From: Desulfobacter sp.
Lineage (GTDB): Bacteria > Desulfobacterota > Desulfobacteria > Desulfobacterales > Desulfobacteraceae
Direction: 5' to 3'
Assembly (NCBI GenBank): GCA_028768525.1
Contig: CP054837.1
Span: forward strand, 2,823,001 to 2,887,000
DNA: 64,000 nt
The notes under the pieces are model-generated. The model searched no databases. It was not told the origin of the DNA and saw only the letters and a program-made list of their open reading frames with translations. Positions 34,058-41,623 of the stretch are shown one piece after another. Every line of letters begins with the position of its first letter. Position 1 is the stretch's first letter. The translations under genes were made by a program, and so were the position numbers.

Positions 34058-35154
34058 TTGACAACCTCATTCAATGAAATGGGTATATCCGATACCGGCT
34101 CACGGCCGGGCCGGAGCCGGTCGTACTTTTCTTTAAGCTTTCCGTACCGGTATGCCAGGATCCTGTTTTTTTTCTTTTCTTCCGCGTACAGCCGTTTCAT
34201 GGTGGAGACGAGTTCAAGTCTGTCGTCCAGCGTCCGGCGAAGGTCTTCCACTCTGTTTTCCAGGGCGGCGAGTCTCTCTTCAAAACCGGGGCGGCTGTCA
34301 ATGCCGGCCCCGTCACCTGCCGAATCACGGTTCCCGGGGGTAAACATGCCCATCCCGCCCTTGTCTTCAATGACCTGATCCAGAAGCGCCGGCGTAAGAA
34401 CACTTGCCCCTTCTGCATATCCATACACCAGCAGGCCGTCGCAGAGCAGGTTGACGGTGCGTGGAATCCCCCCGGAGACCTCAAAGAGCCGGTCATAAAG
34501 TGCCGGTAAAAAGAGGCCGGGGTCACCGCCGGCGGTCTGCATGCGGTGGACAATGTATCCCTGGGTTTCGTCACGGTCCATTGCGGAGAGATGGAAACTG
34601 GCCGCGATGCGCTGGGCAAATTGTTCCAACTCGGGGGAACGGATTTTATCCCTGAGATTGGGCTGGCCTACAAGGATGATCTGGAGCAGCAGCTCCTTAT
34701 CGGTCTGTAGGTTGGACAGCATCCGGATCTCTTCAAGGGTATCGTTGGACAGATTCTGGGCTTCGTCAATGATGAGAAAAACCCGTCGCCCCTCTGCGAA
34801 TTTTTCAATAAGGAATCCGTAAAGCAGCTCCAGCAGATCGGCTTTATTCTCCACTCCGCCATGGGGGATCTCGAATTCATTGAGGATCTGGCGCAGCAGG
34901 GTAAGGGCATCCACATTGGTATTGAACACCACCGCCGTTTCCGTTTCCGCTTCATTCTGGTTCAGCAGATGGCGGATCAGGGTGGTTTTGCCCATCCCCA
35001 CCTCTCCGGTGAGCATGATGAAGCCCACCTTTTCTGAAAGTCCGTATTCCAGAAAGGTCAGTGCATTTTCATGCCTGGAGCTTAAAAAAAGATAATTAGG
35101 GTCGGGCACCAGATTAAAGGGCTTTTCCCTGAATCCGAAAAATTCAGTGTACAT
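34054..35154 (-). CDS. ExeA-like AAA ATPase of the PEP-CTERM/exosortase locus
   Basis: This 366-residue protein begins MYTEFFGFREKPFNLVPDPNYLFLS, the hallmark of the ExeA/GspA-like secretion ATPase subgroup common in exosortase loci. Walker A is TGEVGMGKTT (Gly50-Thr57) and Walker B is RVFLIIDEAQNL (about 120-131). A C-terminal region of about 100 residues is charged and predicted coiled-coil. It likely energises or regulates export or assembly at the inner membrane. It overlaps the response regulator gene downstream and follows the BY-kinase gene by 4 bases. Confidence 0.9.
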   Translation of the reverse strand: MYTEFFGFREKPFNLVPDPNYLFLSSRHENALTFLEYGLSEKVGFIMLTGEVGMGKTTLIRHLLNQNEAETETAVVFNTNVDALTLLRQILNEFEIPHGGVENKADLLELLYGFLIEKFAEGRRVFLIIDEAQNLSNDTLEEIRMLSNLQTDKELLLQIILVGQPNLRDKIRSPELEQFAQRIAASFHLSAMDRDETQGYIVHRMQTAGGDPGLFLPALYDRLFEVSGGIPRTVNLLCDGLLVYGYAEGASVLTPALLDQVIEDKGGMGMFTPGNRDSAGDGAGIDSRPGFEERLAALENRVEDLRRTLDDRLELVSTMKRLYAEEKKKNRILAYRYGKLKEKYDRLRPGREPVSDIPISLNEVVK

Positions 35155-35158
35155 ATAA

Positions 35159-35959
35159 TCAGACTGTCTGTTTATTCAGTACAAATCCTAAAAATTTCTC
35201 CCTGGGCAACAAGGCCAAGGCGTTCCTGATGTCACGTTTTGAGGTTTTTCCCGCCTCAACCACCATGAGGATGCCGTCCATCAGGGGCGCCATGGATATG
35301 GCTTCCGAATGGCCCAGAACCGGAGGGGCATCAAAAAAAACATACCGGTCATCATACCGGGATCCCATCTCTTTGACAAGGGACTCCATCATTTCTGACG
35401 AGAGCAGCTCTGTGGAATCGGAAATGGTGCGGTTACCGGATATCAGGGTAAGTTTTTCCACCCCGGGCCAGACAATGAGATCCTTGATGGGCCGGTCATC
35501 CAGAAAGTAGTCAATGAGGCTGCCCCGGCTGTCAATGCCCAGATACCGGTGGATATCCTGCCCCTTGAAATCGCAGTCCACCAGCAGTACGGTCTGGTTC
35601 ATGGCCCGGGCAAAGGTAAATCCCATGTTGATGCAGGTCACGGTTTTGCCCTCCCCTTTTGCGGGGCTGGTGACCATGATGGTATTCATGGGCCGCTGCC
35701 GGGACATGTTGGAAATCCGGGTTCTCAGTATTTTATACCGCTCCACCTCTGCGGGGTCCGGATTCAGGCAGACCCCCCTGTTTTTTTCCGCAATTGCCGG
35801 ATCCAGCCGGCAGGTGGCGGAATCGGCATATGTCGGAGACTGCCACTGCCTGCTTGGCTGCCCGTTGGATGATTCGCTGGGGGCGGCCCCCATGTCCGCC
35901 TCCGGCGCCTGTTCGTCTCTTTGGGCCTTGGCCCTGTCCAATGCTTTTCTCAGTTTCAT
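35159..35959 (-). CDS. BY-kinase-like polysaccharide ATPase (CpsD/CapB type)
   Basis: At 266 residues, a disordered N-terminus of about 60 residues precedes a P-loop domain with Walker A SPAKGEGKT (98-106), Walker A' LLVDCDFKG (Asp128, Asp130) and Walker B YVFFDAPP. This is the tyrosine autokinase/cofactor that pairs with a chain-length protein, which is encoded immediately upstream. The C-terminal tyrosine-rich cluster expected of autophosphorylating BY-kinases is absent: the protein ends ...KFLGFVLNKQTV with no Tyr in the last 40 residues. It may therefore act as an ATP switch without the classical phosphorylation cycle. Confidence 0.87.
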   Translation of the reverse strand: MKLRKALDRAKAQRDEQAPEADMGAAPSESSNGQPSRQWQSPTYADSATCRLDPAIAEKNRGVCLNPDPAEVERYKILRTRISNMSRQRPMNTIMVTSPAKGEGKTVTCINMGFTFARAMNQTVLLVDCDFKGQDIHRYLGIDSRGSLIDYFLDDRPIKDLIVWPGVEKLTLISGNRTISDSTELLSSEMMESLVKEMGSRYDDRYVFFDAPPVLGHSEAISMAPLMDGILMVVEAGKTSKRDIRNALALLPREKFLGFVLNKQTV

Positions 35960-35984
35960 AGGTTATCCTCTAGTTTCCCGCCGT

Positions 35985-37595
35985 CTAGGACAGTTTTCGA
36001 ACCAGTTTACTCCAGAATACATCCAGGTCCATGACATAGGTATCAAAGATAAAGACCAGGAGCACCAGGGCGGCGAGGGATGAGCCCAGCCAGATCATTC
36101 TTATCTTCATGGCCTTTACCCTGTCTTCCCGGGTGATGATGCAGGGAATGGTCGTCAACACCGGGAATCCGGTCACCCGCTCCAGGGTATCCGCATCCCT
36201 TACCGAATCATCGGAAAATTCTGTAATTGCGGCCATGCCGATGCCGGCGCCGATGCCCAGAACAAAGCCAATGAGCACAATGGCCAGACGGTTGGGCTTA
36301 AAGGGCTTTTCAGGCAGGGTGGCCGATTCGATGAGGGAAAAGCGTTCTCCCTTCTGCTGGGATTCCAGGGCATGGGCCACTTTGGCCTCCATCATCTTGG
36401 CCTGCATATCCTTATATTTAAGCATGAGGTTGTTGCGCTCGGTCACCATATCGTTGTAGACAGCTTCCACATCCGGGGTGGCGGCCAGGCGGCGCCGGTA
36501 CTCTTCGGCCTTTTCATCCAGGTCCCTGATCCGGGTCTCCACGGAGTCGATATCGGATCTCAGGCCGGCCAGCCGTGATGAGAGGGTGACATAGGCGGGA
36601 TTCCGCACCATATCTTTATCGTTTTCCAGGTCAGCCGCTCTTTCCTTGTCTTCCTTTTTCCGCTGTGCAATGGAAACAGCCAGTTCATTGATCTCACGCT
36701 GGAGCTTTTTCACATCCGGATAAAGGTCGGAAAATTTGGTTTTAAGGTTGATGAGTTCCATTTTCAGCATTTCCAGCCGTTTCTCATCATCCTCTTTCTG
36801 GTTGCGGGTGATCTCATCTTCAAGATTTACCGTGGTATTGGCAAGCTCCTCTTCCAGGGCTTCTTTTTTCTCTTTCAGCGCCCGCAGGTTTTCCTTTGCC
36901 TGTTCCGTATTCCGGTCAATGGCATTCAGGGCCTGCATGTTGACCTGGAAGAGTTCGGGCAGGGAATCGGAATTTTCTTTCTTAAAGGCCGCCAGCTTTG
37001 CCTCGGTCTCGTCCAGCTGAAGCTTGATTTTCTCCTTTTCTTTTCTTAAAAACTCATGGGTGGACGAGGCCTGGTCCGTTCTTTCCTTGAGGTCTTCTTT
37101 AAGGAAAAGGGTGACGATGCGGTCGGTGACCTGCTGGACCTTTTCCGGATGTTTCCCCTCATAGCTCAGTGTAAAGGCGATGGTGGCCGTGGCGGCCCTG
37201 CCCGAGCGTTTATCGGTGATTTCCACATTCACCGGGGTCAGGCTGATCTCCTCCCGCATCTTATCCAGAATCTCGTCTATGGTCAGTTTATCCCGGTCCT
37301 CCCGGTAGAGGTCGAACTGCCGGATCAGCTGCTGGAGCTGTTTGGAGGTCAGGGTCCGCTGCTTGATATTTTGCATCCGCTGTTCCGCATAGGAGGTCTG
37401 GGAAGACATGACGTATTCCGCAGGGATCTCCCGCTGCTCAATGAGCACGGTGGCCGTGGACTTGTAAATGGCCGGCAGCAGCCAGGCAGTGACTGCGGCA
37501 ATGGCAACAATGAGAATAAAGGGAACAATCAGGGACCATTTTCTCCGTTTCAGGATATTGATATAGTCTTGAGGGGTTAAAACTTGTTCTTCCAT
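35985..37595 (-). CDS. Wzz-type chain-length determinant / polysaccharide co-polymerase
   Basis: This 536-residue inner-membrane protein has a short N-terminus, a first membrane segment (about residues 20-37), and a long periplasmic region with a Wzz-type domain (YKSTATVLIEQREIP) and extended coiled coil (about 170-400). A Pro-rich motif LPEKPFKPNRLAIVLIGFVLG begins the second membrane segment. A further hydrophobic segment (about 500-520) near the C-terminus matches the PEP-CTERM-locus subgroup. It should set polymer length with the ATPase encoded at 35159. Confidence 0.9.
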   Translation of the reverse strand: MEEQVLTPQDYINILKRRKWSLIVPFILIVAIAAVTAWLLPAIYKSTATVLIEQREIPAEYVMSSQTSYAEQRMQNIKQRTLTSKQLQQLIRQFDLYREDRDKLTIDEILDKMREEISLTPVNVEITDKRSGRAATATIAFTLSYEGKHPEKVQQVTDRIVTLFLKEDLKERTDQASSTHEFLRKEKEKIKLQLDETEAKLAAFKKENSDSLPELFQVNMQALNAIDRNTEQAKENLRALKEKKEALEEELANTTVNLEDEITRNQKEDDEKRLEMLKMELINLKTKFSDLYPDVKKLQREINELAVSIAQRKKEDKERAADLENDKDMVRNPAYVTLSSRLAGLRSDIDSVETRIRDLDEKAEEYRRRLAATPDVEAVYNDMVTERNNLMLKYKDMQAKMMEAKVAHALESQQKGERFSLIESATLPEKPFKPNRLAIVLIGFVLGIGAGIGMAAITEFSDDSVRDADTLERVTGFPVLTTIPCIITREDRVKAMKIRMIWLGSSLAALVLLVFIFDTYVMDLDVFWSKLVRKLS

Positions 37596-37628
37596 GGCAT
37601 TTCCTCAGGTTGGCAATTGATTTGGCAG

Positions 37629-38882
37629 TTAATGGAGTTCAAATTCCTTTTTCAGCTGGAGATATACCAGGCTGCGCTCGCTGACGGTGTCCGTCTCCCT
37701 GTCCTCCACCGATGTGAACCGGTAAATGCCGGAGAGGAAAAAATCCCGGGCCAGCCTGTACCGGAATCCCGGCTGGATATTAAAGGTGAGTTCGTCGGTA
37801 TCTGCGGCCGTCCGGCGCTCATTTTGATTCCGGTAGCAGGAGGCGTTGAGGGAGAGGGAGAATTCATCGGTCACCTTCCGGTTGATCCGGCCGGACAAGG
37901 AGGTCCGCTGGACAGCGCCGGAGGTGCCGCTGCCCCCCCTGACATCCTGGGAGAGGGTCAGGTTCATGTCATAGTACAGCCCGTCATAATTGACGCCGGT
38001 GGACAATACCCCGCCGATGGTGTCATTTTCAGACTGGGTTCCCGGGGAATCCGACAGAACCGTTCCTGTGGACCTATGGACAAGCCTGGAACCAGGCTTT
38101 TCCGTAGTGCTGGTATAACTGGCCCCAACAAAACAGAACAGATTATACAATTCCGTGACATTATAGGAGAGTCCCGTTGAGAACTGGGCAATATCCGAAA
38201 GGTATTCCCGGTAGGTCACCTGGTCCACATTGGCAAAGACGCTTGATGCCCAGGCTTCAGACTCAGCAGCATAATGCATATAACTCAGATTAAAAACACC
38301 CGAGGTGTTTTCCAGCCATCGCGACAGATTCCGGGTATAGGAAAAATCCACCCCGATGGTATCATTGTCTTCATCGGAGTTTATCTCTTCGATGTCGCTG
38401 TGCCGGAAGCTTAAGGAGATATCCGCCTGATCCAGTTCCGAGAGCATATAATCCGATCCCGCCGACAGGGAATAGCTTTTACGGTCGCCGGAGAGGATGA
38501 GGCCCGTTGTATCGGCATCGGCGTCCCGCCGGGAATCTTTGGCGTACCGGGCCGAGGCCCGGGTACCCAAGCGCTCGGTGACCCGGTAGGAGGCACTTCC
38601 GTCTACCCGGTAGTCCAGGGCGTTGAGCCCGTCAAATTCCCAATACAGGAATTGGTTGGCTTCCGCATTGATCCGGGCGTCCAGCCGTTCCTCATCCTGT
38701 TTCACCTCCAGGCCGGAACGCAGGACGGTAACGGCATCGGATTTTTCATTGTTAGACGAAAAGAGGATATTATCCGAATATTCCTGCTTAATTCCCACAT
38801 AGGGGGTGATGCTCAAGGGGTCACAAAAGGCGGATCCGGCCAGCACCGGTACCAGAAGTATGATGAAATAAAGCGCTTTCAT
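37629..38882 (-). CDS. Outer-membrane beta-barrel protein of the exosortase/polysaccharide locus
   Basis: This 417-residue protein has a signal peptide (ALYFIILLVPVLAGSAFC) and then TPYVGIKQEYSDNILFSS, typical of TIGR03016-like PEP-CTERM-associated outer-membrane proteins. Alternating amphipathic strands continue to the end (SVEDRETDTVSERSLVYLQLKKEFELH). It likely provides the outer-membrane channel or pore partner for polymer export, beside the Wza-like protein encoded 9 bases upstream. Confidence 0.82.
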   Translation of the reverse strand: MKALYFIILLVPVLAGSAFCDPLSITPYVGIKQEYSDNILFSSNNEKSDAVTVLRSGLEVKQDEERLDARINAEANQFLYWEFDGLNALDYRVDGSASYRVTERLGTRASARYAKDSRRDADADTTGLILSGDRKSYSLSAGSDYMLSELDQADISLSFRHSDIEEINSDEDNDTIGVDFSYTRNLSRWLENTSGVFNLSYMHYAAESEAWASSVFANVDQVTYREYLSDIAQFSTGLSYNVTELYNLFCFVGASYTSTTEKPGSRLVHRSTGTVLSDSPGTQSENDTIGGVLSTGVNYDGLYYDMNLTLSQDVRGGSGTSGAVQRTSLSGRINRKVTDEFSLSLNASCYRNQNERRTAADTDELTFNIQPGFRYRLARDFFLSGIYRFTSVEDRETDTVSERSLVYLQLKKEFELH

Positions 38883-38891
38883 CGGGGCCGC

Positions 38892-39452
38892 CTAACGCAC
38901 CACAATGACATCCCCGCGCCGGAGCATAATATTCTGTTCCAGGTGCTCCCCCTCGGAAACGGCGTCATAATTAAAATCAAAAATAAGGGTCTCTTCACCC
39001 TTTTTCCTGAATACCTTGATCTCCTTTTCCCTGGCAAAGGGATTCAGGCCCCCGGCAATGGCAAGGGCCTGGAGCACGTCGACATTGTTGTTGATCTGGA
39101 AACGGCCGGGTTTGTTCACCTTTCCGATGACGTAGACAGACAGGCTTCCGGTCTGGGTCACGGCCACCGACAGCACCGGGTCGGGCACATATTTTTCCAA
39201 CCGCGCCCTCAGGTTTTCTTCCAGCCAGGCCAGGGTCTGCTCCCCAACCTTGATCTCGCCGATCAATGGGAAACGAATGGTGTCATCGGGCAGGACAATC
39301 ACCTGCCGGGTCAGATCGGGATTTTTCCAGACACTGATATCCAGAATATCGCCGGCGCCAATCTTATAGGGTTCCCCAAAGGCCGCAGGCACCCCCGTCA
39401 GAAAGACCATACAGACCACGGCCAGCAGCATTCTTTTTACGGACATCTCCAT
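38892..39452 (-). CDS. Wza-type polysaccharide export protein (short form)
   Basis: At 186 residues, it has a Sec signal peptide (MLLAVVCMVFLTGVPAAFG), then a polysaccharide export domain starting YKIGAGDILDISVWKNPDLTRQVIVLPD and an SLBB-like domain (GSLSVYVIGKVNKPGRFQI), ending LRRGDVIVVR. It is the first gene of the long operon. Unlike E. coli Wza it lacks a lipobox Cys after the signal peptide and lacks the C-terminal outer-membrane helix. It probably forms a periplasmic channel segment that works with the beta-barrel encoded downstream. Confidence 0.9.
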   Translation of the reverse strand: MEMSVKRMLLAVVCMVFLTGVPAAFGEPYKIGAGDILDISVWKNPDLTRQVIVLPDDTIRFPLIGEIKVGEQTLAWLEENLRARLEKYVPDPVLSVAVTQTGSLSVYVIGKVNKPGRFQINNNVDVLQALAIAGGLNPFAREKEIKVFRKKGEETLIFDFNYDAVSEGEHLEQNIMLRRGDVIVVR

Positions 39453-39814
39453 CGCATACTCCTTACATTGTTTTATGGTTTAAACCGGCATGGTGAAACT
39501 GAAGATACAAATAGCTCCGCACTGTCGGTCACACCATCAGGTTCACGGCAAACCGTTTCAAATCTTCCCAATTTTTATCAGCGTCTTTGCGTTACCTGCC
39601 AACGAACACGTTTTTGAAAGACAAAACCCGAATTCTGACAGTGATAGTCTCTATCCTATAAAAAGGCAAGGCCAGAATCGATTATTTATAGGTAGTTTAT
39701 TGCGTTTTTGTGAGTTCTTTGCATGATTATGTTTTTTTTGGTGTTTAACTCATGGCAGAAAGCTGTTATTAGAAAATCGGCACCTATTTAAATAAGGAAC
39801 GGGACAGGCATACG
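39453..39814. other. Divergent intergenic region upstream of the polysaccharide operon
   Basis: These 362 bases separate the first gene of the operon (minus) from the NarL-type kinase (plus). No gene is supported here. It should hold the operon promoter. A weak sigma-70-like match on the minus strand (TTGCCT, 17 bases, TATCAC) overlaps a small inverted repeat GATAG-TCT-CTATC at 39643-39655. No GG-N10-GC sigma-54 site was found on the minus strand. Confidence 0.4.
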
Positions 39815-40915
39815 TTGAGTTGTAGATTATCCATCGCCGGCAAATTAAGTGCAACCTTCATGGTTGCAGCCCTGATTGTCTTGACGCCCCTTTTTATCCT
39901 GGTTAACCAGGCGCTGAAAGACCTGGGCGGAGGGACGATTTTTTCCCTGGTTTCAGGAGAATTTATTGTCTATGCCTGCCTGGCAATGGCCCTGGGCGCC
40001 CTGTGCATATATATTTCGGTGACAAGGGTTGTCCGCCACATCCGCCACCTTACCCGCATGACCCAAAAAATCACCGCAAAAAAATACAATTACCGGTCCA
40101 GGATAAAACGGGCCGATGAACTGGGCGATCTGGCCAGGGCCCTGGACAGGATGGCCCGGCAGCTGGGCCGGTACCAGGAGCAGGAAAAGGCATATATTGA
40201 AGACCTTGGCCGGCAGACCCTCCAGCTCAAGCAGCTCAACGAATACCTGGTTTATTTTGAAGAGTCAGAGCGGAAATCCATTGCATCGGAAATCCACGGC
40301 ACCATTGCCCAGACCCTGGGCCTGGGGGTGTCGAGAATAAAAACCCTGATCGCCTCATGCGAAGATGAAACCGGATGTGAGGAATTGATCGAAGCCCGGG
40401 CATTTCTGGAAAATGGGGTAAAGGAAGTCAGGACCCTGATGTATGAACTGGCACCGCCCATTTTGGATGATTTCGACATTGATGTGGCCATTGAATTCCT
40501 CGTCGAGGAAATCAATGAAAGGAACGGGGCGCATTTTGATTTCACCAATGCCATCGGCGGCCCCATCTCTTTGAACAGGGCAGTAAAACTGACATTTTAC
40601 AGGGCCGTAAAAACCATTATCAACAATATTCTGGAATATGCCCAGGATCCCCCCGCAGCCCGGCTGGAACTCTCGGCAATTGATGACCGGCTGTATATAA
40701 GGGTGGACGTTACCGGACTGAGGCTGGGCCTGAAACAGGCAACGGTTCCAGCCGGCGATATCTCAGGCCACCAGGACTTTTCAAAACGAATGGAACGGCT
40801 GGGAGGGGAGATCAAGGTATTGCCGGGGCCAAGGTCCGTCAACTGCAGCACCATCATCCTCACCGCCCCGGTGCTGACGGCTCCTGCCGAAGAATTCGGG
40901 AAGGATCAGGCCTAA
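39815..40915 (+). CDS. NarL-type sensor histidine kinase with degenerate catalytic motifs
   Basis: From a TTG at 39815 this has 366 residues; the start is uncertain. There are two membrane segments (about 10-30 and 48-68) around a very short periplasmic loop, a HAMP-like linker and coiled coil, then a HisKA_3-like helix ESERKSIASEIHGTIAQTLG with His161. The acidic residue that normally follows this His (HDxxxQ) is Gly162. The N-box is recognisable (KTIINNILEYA), but the usual DxGxG and GLGL glycine boxes are not. It is divergent from the operon that encodes a LuxR-type regulator (33395), its probable partner. It may be a weak kinase, a phosphatase or a pseudokinase. Confidence 0.78.
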   Translation: MSCRLSIAGKLSATFMVAALIVLTPLFILVNQALKDLGGGTIFSLVSGEFIVYACLAMALGALCIYISVTRVVRHIRHLTRMTQKITAKKYNYRSRIKRADELGDLARALDRMARQLGRYQEQEKAYIEDLGRQTLQLKQLNEYLVYFEESERKSIASEIHGTIAQTLGLGVSRIKTLIASCEDETGCEELIEARAFLENGVKEVRTLMYELAPPILDDFDIDVAIEFLVEEINERNGAHFDFTNAIGGPISLNRAVKLTFYRAVKTIINNILEYAQDPPAARLELSAIDDRLYIRVDVTGLRLGLKQATVPAGDISGHQDFSKRMERLGGEIKVLPGPRSVNCSTIILTAPVLTAPAEEFGKDQA

Positions 40916-40941
40916 AAGCAAATACATGGGGCCAAGGTTTC

Positions 40942-40966
40942 CCACCCTGTGTGGTGGCTATTTTTC
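40942..40966 (+). terminator. Possible terminator of the kinase gene
   Basis: CCACC and GGTGG arms (6-base loop) are followed by CTATTTTT on the plus strand, 27 bases after the kinase stop. The hairpin overlaps the end of the convergent response regulator gene. The stem is short. Confidence 0.4.
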
Positions 40967-41623
40967 CTTATTGGCTTTCATTTCCATATACCAGTCTTCA
41001 TCTCCGTAAAGCTGATCCGCGCATTCGGGGCACATGCCGTGGCTCATGGAGGCCTCTGAATGGGTCTCAATATAGACTTCCAGGTGGTTCCAGTCCCCTT
41101 TATCGTCACGGATTTTTTTGCAGTTGCTGCATATGGGCAGAATCCCCTTAAGGGTTTTTATTTCCTCCATTGCCCGGATCAGCTCCCGGTTCATTTCGGC
41201 CAGGCGCCTGTTTTTCTCCTCAAGCTCTTGCTGGGACCGGTGGAGCAGAATATGGGTATGGACCCGGGAGAGCACCTCAGCCCGTTCAAAGGGCTTGGTG
41301 ATATAGTCCACCCCGCCGGCCCGGAAGGCGCGCACCTTGTTTTCCGTATCATCCAGGGCGCTCAGGAAGATAACGGGCACCGCTTTGACCGGGGCCATCT
41401 CCTTGAGCCTTTTGCAGACAGTGAAACCGTCCGGCCCGTCCGGCATCATGATATCCAAAAGAATGAGGTCAGGGACCAGGGTTTCGGCCGCCTTCAGCGC
41501 GGTCCGGCCGTTGGTGATGGGGCGGACCTTGTACCCTTTGGCAGAAAGCATCTGCCTGAGCACGCTCAGATTATTGGGTTCATCATCCACGATCATGATA
41601 TTGACAGGCTCGGTGGTATTCAT
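40958..41623 (-). CDS. Response regulator with C-terminal four-cysteine module
   Basis: At 221 residues, an N-terminal receiver domain (Asp13, Asp14, phosphoacceptor Asp57 in LILLDIMMPDGPDG, Lys in DYITKPFERAEVL) is followed by a coiled coil (about 125-158). A 62-residue tail holds two Cys-x2-Cys pairs (C165/C168 and C198/C201), separated by a conserved stretch KKIRDDKGDWNHLEVYI and SHGMCPEC. No DNA-binding or enzymatic output domain is present. The tail looks like a metal-binding knuckle and recurs in the PAS protein at the right window edge. The gene overlaps the hybrid kinase gene by 4 bases (ATGA), so it is probably part of that phosphorelay. Confidence 0.85.
   Translation of the reverse strand: MNTTEPVNIMIVDDEPNNLSVLRQMLSAKGYKVRPITNGRTALKAAETLVPDLILLDIMMPDGPDGFTVCKRLKEMAPVKAVPVIFLSALDDTENKVRAFRAGGVDYITKPFERAEVLSRVHTHILLHRSQQELEEKNRRLAEMNRELIRAMEEIKTLKGILPICSNCKKIRDDKGDWNHLEVYIETHSEASMSHGMCPECADQLYGDEDWYMEMKANKEK

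Noticed and set aside
39490..39726. Possible 78-residue small protein upstream of the NarL-type kinase
   Set aside because: No ribosome site, no family features, and it would fill the only promoter region available to the polysaccharide operon.
39793..39806. GG-N10-GC match just before the NarL-type kinase
   Set aside because: It overlaps the only ribosome-site-like sequence and lies too close to the start codon to serve as a sigma-54 promoter.
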